Shown: positions 54,013 to 64,000 of the stretch, piece by piece
How the letters are laid out: each line of letters opens with the position of its first letter
How positions within the stretch are numbered: the stretch's first letter is position 1
NCBI GenBank assembly: GCA_037693485.1
Contig: CM075348.1
Coordinates: 16,226,501 to 16,290,500 of the forward strand
Source of the DNA: Kitagawia praeruptora
Taxonomy: Eukaryota; Streptophyta; Magnoliopsida; Apiales; Apiaceae
Reading direction: 5' to 3'
DNA: 64,000 nt
The notes under the pieces: generated by a model
Told to the model about the DNA's origin: nothing
What the model saw: the letters and a program-made list of their open reading frames with translations, nothing else
Databases searched by the model: none
Translations under genes and position numbers: made by a program

Positions 54013-57000
54013 ATGTTGAAGCACCCAATGCAAATTTCAAGTGCTTTGTGAAATGGATGGCTGAGTCATATATCAAGGATGCACTCTCTGCCAACCCAAC
54101 TCTATATCTAGATATTCTGGAACAATTCTGGAGTACTGCTATTGTGGAGGTTGTAGCCCTGGAAAACGCAATCACTTCATATGTCATCTACTACAAGGTT
54201 CAAGATAAGGAAATCACTATCACTACTGCAGACATGAACCAAGCACTAGGACTACAACAGGAGTCATTTGACAGAATGGCCACTAATGCAGAGTTGGAGG
54301 AATTCTTTGAGTTCATAAACTACTCAGATGGGATTAACCTTGGAAAGCTAAACAGAAAGAATCTGAGAAAGGAGTGGAGCTATGTGTTTGCAACTCTTCT
54401 CCAGGTCTTCACTGCCAGGAAATCAAGCTTTGATCAAATCAGTGCACCTGTGCAGCAAATTGGATATGCTTTGGCCTATGGAAAGAAGATTGATGTTGGC
54501 CAAATCATACTTCAAGAATTATATGGGAGACTTGGTAAGAACACAACCAAGAGAGGTACTGATATTTTCTTCCCTCGCTTTATTCAATCTGTACTTAATT
54601 ATAAAAATGCTTCATTGATTGAATTGCCTGGGATTGATAAAAATAAAATAGGCTATCCTAAGTCCATGACCAAACTCATTTTTGGTAATTTGGAAACTAG
54701 GAATGATGTGGATGTAAGACTGAACATAACTCCTCATATGGAGAGTTTGTTTAGGACTTATCCCCACAACATGCCAACATTTGATGCAAAATCTAAGTTA
54801 GCACAGCCCAAGCAAGTAGAACAAAATGCTAACCCAGGGCCTGCTAACCAACCCTCTCAACCAAACACTCTACCACATACTGAGCCAACTGCATCATCCT
54901 CTCAAAAGGGTGATGTTAGTAAAAAGAAGAGAAAGGAAGTAATGTCTGCACCTTTAAATATCTTGTCTGAAGCAGCATTAGCTGTTGAATTAGGTCTAGG
55001 AAGTGAGGAACCTGAGTTACCCTTACACAGGACAAAGAAGAAGAAAACTAAGACCACCTCTTCAGTCACACAAATGACTGAAGTTGTAAAATCAGGGGCA
55101 CACAGCTCACTAGGTGTATCCTCTCAACAGGGTGCACCTATAGAATCAAGCATCCTCCCCAATGCCCCTTCTTATATAGAGTTAGCACATGGGAGTGATA
55201 AGGCTGGCACAACACTGAGTGGAGAGCACATCACATTTGAAACTCCCTCTATCTCTCAGGGGGAGTTGCCAAAATCTACTCTTAAACACACTTCTCTTCC
55301 AGAATCTAACTCTGAAATTTCTTTGGAACCTGCAACTCAGGCAACTGAGATGCAAGGTATTGATCATCAAGAATTCTTTTCTCTTGATGAGCCAATAATT
55401 TCAAGTGACTTAGTGCATGACACTTTGTTCACCACTCAGAACCCCCATTTAGATGGTGAGGGAATGCATGCTGAGGCATCTCCTAATGACACCATCACAA
55501 ACACAGAGGTTCCACTAGTTTTTACTAGAGACTCTGTGCCTATGTCAACTGCTGGTGTAATTCATCCCACTTCTGTGGTGACACCAGTAGTAGATTCAAC
55601 CCATCCGGTTACAGAAGTTGCATCTGTAACTGAGGAGTCTAGCTTGCCTAGCTCTAGCTCTGACTTCATGTCAAAATGGCTGAAGCCTGTGCAACATGAC
55701 AGTGCTTCAGGATCAGGGTCTGTTCCACAACAATTGACGGTTGAAGCACTTCAAAGCTTAATTGTGGATCAGATTCCTGAGTTCACAAAGATTGCTCAGA
55801 ATCTTCTCACTGCAGACATGCCTAATCCAGACTATGAGGCTATTTTGTTATGCCATAGGGATGATGTGGAAGTGCAGAAGTCAAAGATCATTGATGATGC
55901 TGAGAGAGATGGCAACATAGATGCCTGGTTACAAGGAAAATATGATATTACTCTCGATGAAGCACTTCAGTATCTCAGGGAGGAATACATCACTTCACTG
56001 GGATCCAATGCAAAATCCCTGTCACCTGGTGAAGTGTATGAAGCTGTGAATGAATCCTACAAGGGTTTCCTCAAGGCTGCACACTATCTTGGCAAGGGAG
56101 TCAAAACTGAAGTCAACAAGGTGTGTGACAAGACAGCCACTTCAGTAGCAGAAGTAAAGAGGGCCTTTGATGCTAAATTTCCTCAATTGGACAATGTGTT
56201 CAAGGATATCAAACACTGCAACTCTACCTGCACTCAGATGGACAATGGACTGGCTCTGCTAAAGGATATTGTCACAGGTCTGGGGCACCAATTTCAGAAT
56301 CTATCTGACCAAACTACAGATGCCAATGCCATGCTGAGGATAATGTTCAAAAATCTTTATGGAGATAGGCTAGTGACTGATGTCCCTGTGCATGAATTAT
56401 CTAAATATGAAGTGAAGAGGCTGCAGGATCAATCTTTATCTGGTTTCAAGGCCAATGAGTTATTCACTAAGGTGAACACTCTTGAACAGGAGGTAGCTAC
56501 TCTCACCAAGACCAATGCTCATCTCACAGAAAAGGTTGCATTGCTAAATGATCAGTTGGACACTCAAGCATCCACCACAGCTGATGTCCTTCTGCATCAA
56601 CAATCCATGTTAGCTGCAATGATGAAGCATATGGGTCTCCCTCTACCTGATGAATCTTCACTCCCAAAGGACATTTCTACAGCCTCTGTGCCTGACAACA
56701 AGCCTAAGGGGGAGAAGAAGGCAAGGAACTCAAATACAAAGGGGGAGAAAGGCATAATAATCAAAGAGGGTGGTCAACAAAGGGCTTCAAAGTCTAAGTC
56801 TCTAGCAAATGTGCCTGGCAAAGGAAAAGCCAAAGTGGATGAGCCTCCATCTATCTTGCCAGTTGTCACTTTACCAACTGTGCACATCACTACTCCTGGA
56901 GGACAAAAGCAATCCATAACTACCACAGTGGTTGCAGGGAGTATGCCATCTGACAAACCTCCAATCTCTATATCTGAGAGTGCCAAGCCTGTAGAAGTCA

Positions 57001-58860
57001 AAGTTGTTACTGAGGCCAAGCTACAAGAAGCTGCTAACTCCAAAGTCTATCATGATAAAGCCTTCTTGGAGTTTCTGAAAGCCATAAGGGAACAGGCTGG
57101 TGACACTCAGTTTTATCTGAGGGAGGTGAAGAAGCAGATTGACTACATCACTGCCATCCCCAAGAAAGTCAACAATATATGGGTCAAGGAGATAGTGATG
57201 GTTTCCAAACTAAAGATATGGCATCTAACATACCAGATTCTACAAGACCTAAAGCACTCAGAGATAGATGTCATACTTGAGCTCATTGAGAAGAGGAATG
57301 AGAACAGCAAGAGTCTGTTTGATGATTTGAGGAATGGTCAACCTACAAGGCTACCAGAAGTGATCAAGAAGCCATGGACAATCATTTATCAATCTGGTAC
57401 CAGAATTGAAGATATCAAGCAACTGGTCATTCCCCATGATCTCACCACTAGAAATCACAGACTGATCATTGCTATCATTGATCAATTACAGAAGAAGGTT
57501 GGAGCCAGAAATGCTGAAGAAACTGAGGCACTGCACATCCTCAGAACCTATATTGCAACTGGTGAAATTCCAGAGATGGCTCAACCTAGGAGAAATAAGG
57601 ATGATGATTCTGAAGACAAAGGTGATGGGAGGAGAAGACATCACAGGAGAGATAAGGATGATGAAGACAAGAAGAAAAAGGGGGACAAGGATAAAAAGGA
57701 TGATGATGACCAGGGTAAAACATATGTGAGAAAGAGTGGAAGACGGCAAGCCTTAGGCACTGCTAGCAGTAACCTCACCACAACACAAGACTCTAAGTCT
57801 AGGGTGAATACTGTTAGTAGTGACCTAGCAAAATCTACATCTATGGCTTCTGCAACTGTCTTACCATCTCAAGAAGAGAAGAAGATTCAAGTCAAGAAAC
57901 CATGTGTATGTTTCAGAAAGCAGTCTGCTAATGGAATACTACTATGGTCTACCAACCAAGGTCAAAGATTTCTGCCAAGCAATCATGTCAAGAGGATGAA
58001 ATTTAAAAATGCTGCAAGGAGAGTGAAGCTATCCAAATCTAGAGCCCTAACAATCATTCCAGGATTGAAACTCCAGCCACTTGATGAAGACTTTGATGAA
58101 GAGCAACTGCTATTTCTAAGAGCTCAAAAGATATGTTATGCTGCAATTGTGGATGACCACCTTATAATCAAGTACACTGATGGGAAAGAAATGAAATTCA
58201 AACAAGGGGGTTGTCAACATTGGGGTAAATTGTATGAGATAGAAAGAATCATTGCATTGCTGGATTCTAAAGACAAGGTGGAGAAAGTATGGAAGCTGGA
58301 ATTGATTGACTTTGTGAAAATGAAGAAAGAATATGCTGAGAAGATAAGAAAGGGCTGCTATGAGAAATGGTTAGAAAGGGAGAAAGAAATTGATAGACTG
58401 GAGATTGAAGCAGAAAAGCTAAGGGCAAAGGGATTGTGTAGAGTTCAGTTTGATCCCTATGTGGTGAAGTATAGGAGAAGAAATGGAGACAATGTCAATA
58501 TAAGAATGGACCTACTCAGTCACTATCCTGCCAACATTCTGAAGCCAGTGCTTGAAGATTTCAAAAACTCTATTATGATTGAAGAATTGGATGCTATGAC
58601 AGAAATCATGAGAGCAGTAGATGAGATTGCAAGAAAGGAGAAAGAAAGGAAACAGAAAGCATATGATGATCTACAAGCCAAAGCAATGGAGATGCAATCA
58701 AAAGAAAATGGCTAGTACCTCATCATACTGTAAGAATATTTATCTTGTAGTTTCATTTATGTGTTCAATCAAATCACATACCTGTACTTTTAAAGTTTTA
58801 TCTTTAATGTATGTTAGGCTTGTTATCAGACATGAAATTGTGACTAAGGGTCTCACTCAC

Positions 58861-58874
58861 AATTTGGGGGAGAT
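58861..58874 (+). promoter_or_regulatory. Polypurine tract of element A
   Basis: AATTTGGGGGAGAT immediately before the TG of the 3' LTR, the expected plus-strand priming site. Confidence 0.85.
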
Positions 58875-60164
58875 TGTTAGTTATAGAGGCATGCCTGTAT
58901 ACTTCTAATAACAAGCCTAATTGTTTGTAATGCTTTGCATTACTTACATGACCTCTTAACTGAGGGAACCTCTAGTTGTAGAGTTTCTGTTTGTATTGTA
59001 CTTGTAATAGGCATCAAATCCTAGTTGTGTAACTGTACAAATAGAGTCTAGAATAATGCTTGAAAGAAGTTCCATGGTTCATGCCTCAAGCAAGGAGTTA
59101 AAGACTATCAAATAATCATAGTTGGGATTTGAAGAAATGAAGAAATTTGCCTAAGTACCAATTCGAGAAGTATATTTGTCTATTCGAGAAGTCCAGCATT
59201 CGAGAAGTCAGAGATTCGATGTCTCAAGACACTATTCGATATCTCTGAATACACTGTTCGATATCTCATTCGATATCTCAGGGATTCGATATGTCTACTA
59301 CTCTATTCGAGAACTCAAGAAGTCAACAAGTCAAGATGGTATTCGAGTTCTCAAAGAGTCAACAAGTCAAAGTTCCATTTGATATCTCAAAGACTCAGAA
59401 AGCTATTCGACAACTCGAGGATTCGATAAGTCAAATGCTCTATTCGACAACTCAAGGAATCCTGATAGAAAAGAGCTATTCGAGAAGTGGTTCGATATGT
59501 CACTATAACAGTATTCGAGAACTCAGAGTTATCGATCAAGTCAATTCTAGTTCTCGAATCACTTACTTAGTCACTTCTCGAATACATTCTTGGAGACAAA
59601 ATACTGAAGAAATTGTACAAGTCAGAAACCTGCAACAAGCCAATGCACTTTATGGACCACAATCTGTAACGTGCTCTGGAAAGCCTACAAGGAAGCTCAG
59701 AGAGATATAGAAGAGACAAGGAGCTAAAGAAGTGGATCTAAACAGGCTTTGCAAAGTCAAATCTGTAACCGTTTGGACGCTTACTCAAAAAGGATAGACA
59801 GACTAGAAAGTAATTTGTTTAGCTACCTTATTTGTAGTAAGCAGGCTGTATCCATGTTCTATAAGGACACAGCCTCACTTCATAACTTAGCAACTTTGGT
59901 GAGTCAAGTTTTTCATATACTGTAAGCTATATCTCTCTGAGAAAAACGAAGCTGAGAATACTACCATTTGTATTCACAGATTGTAGCAACCTTTATCTAA
60001 TATACATTAGATTAAAGTGATATTGTGTCTTGTGTTGTTTATTTATCCGCACCTTAATTTCTGCACACACAGGCACTTATCTGCTACACAGACTCAATCC
60101 AAGAAAAGTTCAAGAATCCATTCACCCCCCCTCTGTATTCTTTTACCGTGTTCAATACTCAACA
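58875..60164 (+). repeat. Element A 3' LTR
   Basis: 1,290 bp, starting TGTTAGTTATAG and ending ACTCAACA, followed by the GAAAT duplication. By eye it differs from the 5' LTR at about seven positions, six of them C-to-T or G-to-A relative to the 5' copy, plus a shorter C-run. The TTCGA motif array is conserved at 59,161-59,584. Confidence 0.95.
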
Positions 60165-60169
60165 GAAAT

Positions 60170-60617
60170 CGATGTCTGTTAGAACATATAACATCGGCTT
60201 TTTAGTGAAACCGATGTCTGTTAGGACATATAACATCAGTTTTACCAAGAAACCGATGTCAACTTGGCAATGTAACGCTATATAACATCGGTTTTACATA
60301 CCAACTGATGTCTCAGATAACATAAAACATCGGTTTTTACCAAGAAATCGATGTATATGTCATTATTTAACTTGTCCGTGCTATGTTTATGTTGATCAAA
60401 TGCACATAATATAGCATAATTAAAAAAGAACTACTACACATAATTAAGCTTAGACATCAGAAATATTTAATAAACTAATGTCTAAGTCGATAATAGACAA
60501 CGGCTAAAAACCGATGTCTAAAGTTTTTGACCTTTCTCTACACTCGCATAGACATCGGTCAGATTTTTTTTTAACAACGGCCAGAAACCGATGTTTATTG
60601 ACATATTTCTAGTAGTG
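60170..60617. repeat. CACTA-D right subterminal repeats and terminus
   Basis: Many alternating ATAACATCGG, AAACCGATGTC and GTCTGTTAG words at about 30-40-base spacing, ending in TTTCTAGTAGTG at 60,617. This is the counterpart of the left end at 22,884. Confidence 0.88.
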
Positions 60618-61663
60618 CTTGTTAGCTGGATGTCTTTGATTCGAGATATATGTTTACTTTAGTATAGTTTTAATAAATGTTATATCGATTATCTTTGGAA
60701 GCTCTTGAAGCTCTGGAGAGATCATACCTTTTAGTATGATATTGAGCTGTGTATGAAAGAAGTTCAACTGAGGAAGACAAGGAGAATATAAAAATTGGAC
60801 TCTTTTGAAACTGGGGTCAGGGTTTAAGCTTTAAGCCAAAAAAAAGGTTAATGATTCTATGGTATTGCTTAGGAGTAATGAAGTCATGCTTAGTGAATGA
60901 ATATGCAGGTGATTTGGATTTGAAAGAGAGTTCATCTATTGTTTAGAAAGCAAGATCTCCAAGTAATTTAAAAGCGCTAGTTGATTTGGTTGCGATCACC
61001 ATAATCAGGAAAGTAGCATTAAAAAAATCAACTTCTAGAAGTATTTAACTGAAAAGTAGTTCCGTTAAAATGCATATTGTTTTTTCCCTTCTTCCCTTAC
61101 CTCCTGAACCCCCTTCCTTTTATTTTTATTCTTTTCTGCATGTCTAAGTGTAGTCTATTTCTCATTCCAGTGGCATATTAGTGAAAGAAAATTTTGTCAT
61201 GTACAGACAAATGGAGATATTTAAGATGGTGCAGACCATGGAAGTTCCAATGAGAAGGCTGATAAGAAAATGATGAAGTTAAGATCGATAGGAAGATAAC
61301 AACAGATGTCAAGCAGAATGTAAGAGACAGAACATCAGTGATGGTAAATAACACGAAGAATGGTTGGTTGAGAAGAACCGGAGAACCATCTGCTTCCCTT
61401 GAGCCTCCTGGTACTGTGTAGGCAACTGCGAAGGCTACAGTAGCAATGAGTACAGCAACAATCGAGCAGTTTTCTGTTGTGCGCTATAGCCATTCTTGGG
61501 ATTTTTCACGCAATGGTTCTTTATTCAGAGCAAATAGCTCGTCAGCTGTTTCTCCATCTATGTTTGTGTGCTTGTGGAAGTGTGGCCTGATGACTTTGCT
61601 TATTTGCTGTAAGAATATCATTAAAAACAAAACTAAGTAATATGTTATGTCATTTTTATCTTA
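60618..61663. other. Spacer right of CACTA-D, no clear gene
   Basis: Follows the CTT duplication. Scattered short frames (for example 61,446-61,640) but no family match. A stretch near 61,480 (VRYSHSWDFSRN) might be a decayed upstream exon of the proton-ATPase pseudogene; I am not confident. Confidence 0.35.
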
Positions 61664-62057
61664 GACGGTTTTCTCCACCAAGAAAGACTACGGAAAAGAG
61701 GAGCGAGAAGCTCAGTAGGCTCTAGCTCAAAGGACTTTACACGGACTTCAACCACCAGAAGCCTCTAACATCTTCAATGACAAGAGCAGCTACAGAGAAC
61801 TTTCCGAGATTGCTCAGCAAGCAAAGAGACCAGCATAGGTCGCAAGGTATGTGATTTCGATGCTTCCTGTTACGTGTCATGTTCATTTCGTTTAAGCATA
61901 TCACTCATGGACACTCTAGGATTTGAACATAATTTTCTGTACTTGTAATGTGTTAATTAGGCTCCGAGAACTCCACACCCTTAAGGGGCATGTTGAATCC
62001 GTGGTGAAGCTAAAAGGCCTCGACATTGATACAATCCAACAACATTACACTGTCTAA
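61664..62057 (+). pseudogene. Plasma-membrane H+-ATPase C-terminal pseudogene
   Basis: Two exons encode the regulatory C-terminus of a P-type proton ATPase (AHA/PMA family). Exon 1 (61,664-61,846) reads TKKDYGKEEREAQ, stop, ALAQRTLHGLQPPEASNIFN, SYRELSEIAQQAKRPA, stop, with donor GTATGT. Exon 2 (61,961-62,057, after TTAATTAG) reads LRELHTLKGHVESVVKLKGL, DIDTIQQHYTV, stop. In active pumps this is the autoinhibitory domain, and the last YTV is the 14-3-3 docking site after threonine phosphorylation. Two TAG codons (61,716 and 61,836) break it, one replacing a conserved tryptophan codon. The membrane and catalytic domains are not in the window. It could be a decayed gene or a captured fragment. 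Confidence 0.85.
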
Positions 62058-62734
62058 GAATGAGATGAAGAGATATATAATTCAGAAGATGCCATTGCTT
62101 AAAATTTATTCAAGCTGATGGGAAGATAAACGAGATTACGAGAAGGCATTAATAGTAGTTTACAAAAGAAGTGTGCACTTTGGAACTGCATTGGACTCAC
62201 TTGGGCTTTTAGTTGGTTTCAGCAGTACGTTGGTTTCTTCTTACATTTTCTTACGTTATATATGTATTTAGAAAAAGGGGTTACTTTGTTACTATATGTA
62301 TTTAGAAATGCCCTTAGAAAAAGGGGTTACTTTGGTTTTCTTCCTGTTTTAGATATTAGTTCAAAGTTTAAAAATCTTATGTACAACATTCTATTTTGGT
62401 GTTGAACAACCCTCAGTTTCTAGTCTTATGTCTCTCTTCCTTTAAATGGTTTCCCACGATAAAAATTTTATGATCGCAAAAATCCCATAATAAATTCCAA
62501 AAACAATAATATATTCAGGGACTTTGAGACATGTTTTAAGAAACAATAATGTCATAAATGAAAACGAGAAGAATGATATAGTAGCGATGCTGACAATGCA
62601 ATCGTGATTCTGCCAGTGCAATTTTCTCGACAACGTTAAAAGGCAAAAGACGAAAGAAATGAGAATATATGAACAAGTCCGGATACAAACACAATAACAA
62701 AAGCCCCTCATACGGGGTCATATTGGACCTAGGT
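62058..62734. other. Non-coding interval
   Basis: A tandem-like ATGTATTTAGAAA pair near 62,260 and 62,298; otherwise no structure. On the minus strand it would be the 3' UTR or downstream of the candidate gene that ends at 62,735. Confidence 0.4.
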
Positions 62735-63879
62735 CTACTGATCTGCTCTATAAGCAACAAAACCAGACTCATTCTTCTTCTCCTTGACAATTAGACTTCT
62801 TCGTCTAAATTTGCGCTCACTTTTCTTGTCGGCAACCAGTGCAGGGCTTTCAATCTTTTCTATACCAGTACTTGAGCTTCTCTGAATAGGAATTAACAAA
62901 CTTCCACATCCACCTATAAATTATGTCAACCCCTATATTCCAGCTAGTTTTTAACTTTGATTCTTTGTCAGCTGCTGCGTGCACATTATGTACCTGCAAA
63001 AAAATTCACTAAATTTACTTTAAATTCATAAATCCTGGATCAGACTTGGTACAAGTTTTTCATGTCAAACTCAACTAGGATGTAGATTCTAAGTAATTTA
63101 CAACATCTTAATTTAAAGTCGATAAGGAGCTAACACTCAGGCATCAATTTGGTTAGCCTCTGCGAATTCCCCTGCTTTTTCTTAAGTTTAGATACTCCTA
63201 TAAGCAAACATGAACCATCAGTCTCTGTACCAAGTAGCACTGCAGCCATGGTAAGGGCTATATACACTACACACATGGTAAGGGCAACAACTGCAATTAT
63301 CAATACTCGAGAAACTTTTCAAGTTGTGTTGCCAAATTTCATATTTTTATAGTTTTAACACATAAAGTGCTAATTGTCAAGAAACTAAATGAATCCTCGC
63401 CCTTTCAGCATGAATAGAGAAGTTGTGTTCTTTTTGTTAGAGATTTAATAAACACGTGTTCTGTCTACATCAGCCACACTTTCATTACATCCTAGACACA
63501 TGACACATACAAATTCCAAGTTTGTATAAGATGAAAAGTACAGAAACCGAGAGACAAGGTGTAACATATATGCTTACAAGAAATTATTGTACCAAGATTA
63601 GTACTTTTTTTTTATTGTATTAATTAAATATTAATAAAGCCAGGTAAATGGGAAATCATAAATCACAGGGAAGATAATTGCAAGTGAAGCATCAACAATG
63701 TATATATTTAATTATTTACAGATAGATGCTCATGGAAACATTTAGAATAAGCAAGGCATCGGTACCTGATTTTCCAACCGTGTATTAAGAGCATCAATAT
63801 TGGAAATGCTACCCTGAGCTGATTCAGTCTGATATTTAGTATGTGCACAAAAATTAGGCAAGCTACTGATATAATTATT
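62735..63879 (-). CDS. Candidate 3' end of an unidentified host gene (partial)
   Basis: The best exon is 63,879-63,766: 38 codons, phase 0 at both ends, acceptor CTTATTTGCAG and donor GTACCG, encoding NNYISSLPNFCAHTKYQTES then AQGSISNIDALNTRLENQ, with a heptad-like end. A last exon may start after TTTTTTTGCAG at 62,994; in phase it encodes VHNVHAAADKESKLKTSW and stops near 62,846. Alternatively, splicing to 62,913 gives a basic tail (VADKKSERKFRRRSLIVKEK, ending YRADQ at 62,735). A further Lys-rich block lies at 63,135-63,190. I do not recognise the protein; a coiled-coil or cytoskeletal protein is possible. The gene would continue beyond 64,000. Confidence 0.35.
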
Positions 63880-64000
63880 CTGCAAATAAGTGACAAGCTT
63901 AAAGTGTTCCATTTAAATATATCTGGATAAAAAGTTCTTTATCTCTGATATATAAAAACAATTAAGCATTTAATAAATTAGAGAGTAGGCACATAAATCC

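Larger units (their letters stand above)
35556..58715 (+). pseudogene. Element A ORF3 (large, 'env-like' position), split by element B
   Basis: The start codon lies at 35,556; only eight codons follow before element B. The rest is one open frame from 54,013 to a TAG at 58,713, about 1,570 codons, and the reading phase is kept across the junction. Visible parts: an N-terminal globular region (FKCFVKWMAESYIKDALSAN, FWSTAIVEVVAL) shared with Sirevirus-type ORFs of asterids; a Ser/Thr/Pro-rich middle; coiled-coil segments (for example VNTLEQEVATLTKTNAHLTE near 860); a Lys/Asp-rich stretch near 1,225-1,255; and a charged helical C-terminus. I see no signal peptide or clear transmembrane helix, so 'env-like' describes position, not proven function. 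Role unknown; it could be a structural or host-interaction protein. Confidence 0.8.
27620..60164 (+). mobile_element. Copia element A (Sirevirus-type) with nested element B
   Basis: Two LTRs (27,620-28,912 and 58,875-60,164) run TGTTAGTTA...ACTCAACA and are flanked by a 5-bp duplication GAAAT (27,615-27,619 and 60,165-60,169). Order: LTR, methionine-tRNA-type PBS, gag, pol (protease, integrase, reverse transcriptase, RNase H), spacer, large ORF3, polypurine tract, LTR. This arrangement with a third ORF after pol fits the Sirevirus lineage. Without element B (35,579-54,012) it would be about 14 kb. The LTRs differ by about seven substitutions and a C-run length by eye, so insertion was recent. 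gag has one nonsense codon and ORF3 is split by B; pol is open. Confidence 0.93.
22884..60617 (+). mobile_element. CACTA transposon D, gene-capturing, with nested insertions
   Basis: Inverted ends CACTACTAGAAAATATGG (left) and the complement of ...ATTTCTAGTAGTG (right, ending 60,617), with a 3-bp target duplication CTT at 22,881-22,883 and 60,618-60,620. Subterminal repeats of ACATCGGTT/AACCGATGT lie at both ends. Without the copia nest (27,620-60,164 plus one TSD copy) the element is about 5.2 kb. It encodes no recognisable CACTA transposase; instead the interior holds exon fragments of at least three host genes on the plus strand. It is therefore a non-autonomous, Pack-type CACTA. Confidence 0.88.

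Overview
This window is nuclear DNA from a flowering plant. It is AT-rich, has plant splice signals, and is dominated by plant transposon families. The captured host-gene fragments (plasma-membrane proton ATPase, COBRA-like, HSP90, SOUL haem-binding, GCN1) are plant-type. The retrotransposon proteins look asterid-like (Apiales or Asterales would fit), but this is an impression of family resemblance, not a test. No complete host gene is present; the only candidate is the end of a minus-strand gene at the right edge (about 62.7-63.9 kb). There are no bacterial features, CRISPR arrays or recognisable rRNA/tRNA genes.

Layout, left to right. 1-3,797: a probable Ty3/gypsy LTR end. 3.8-7.14 kb: a dead hAT element (hAT-1, minus). 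7,350-7,617: a small hAT-type MITE with 8-bp target duplication. 9,271-13,793: an L1-type LINE with an intact ORF2 and a 16-bp target duplication. 14,329-18,365: a second dead hAT element (hAT-2) with 8-bp duplication, itself hit by two MITEs with 9- and 10-bp duplications. 18,553-20,751: a cluster of inverted, non-autonomous Helitron pieces with two further insertions, one carrying a palindromic tandem array. 21.0-22.9 kb: AT-rich tandem repeats.

The rest is mostly one nest of four elements. CACTA-D (22,884-60,617, TSD CTT) carries fragments of at least three host genes. Near its right end sits copia element A (27,620-60,164, TSD GAAAT, LTRs about 1.29 kb), a Sirevirus-type element with gag, an open pol and a very large third ORF. 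The start of that third ORF is split by copia element B (35,579-54,012, minus strand, LTRs about 1.79 kb). The gag of B is in turn split by CACTA-C (45,554-51,612, TSD ATT), which contains a 176-bp satellite-like array, HSP90 and COBRA-like exon fragments, and dense TGACGTGGCA repeats. LTR comparison by eye (about 7 substitutions in A, about 4 in B) agrees with the nesting order.

60.6-64 kb: a proton-ATPase C-terminal pseudogene (61,664-62,057, plus), then exon-like segments of an unidentified minus-strand gene. Genes do not cooperate here as a pathway. The biology is layered transposition, gene-fragment capture by two CACTA elements, and short-motif arrays in the retrotransposon LTRs that may be regulatory.
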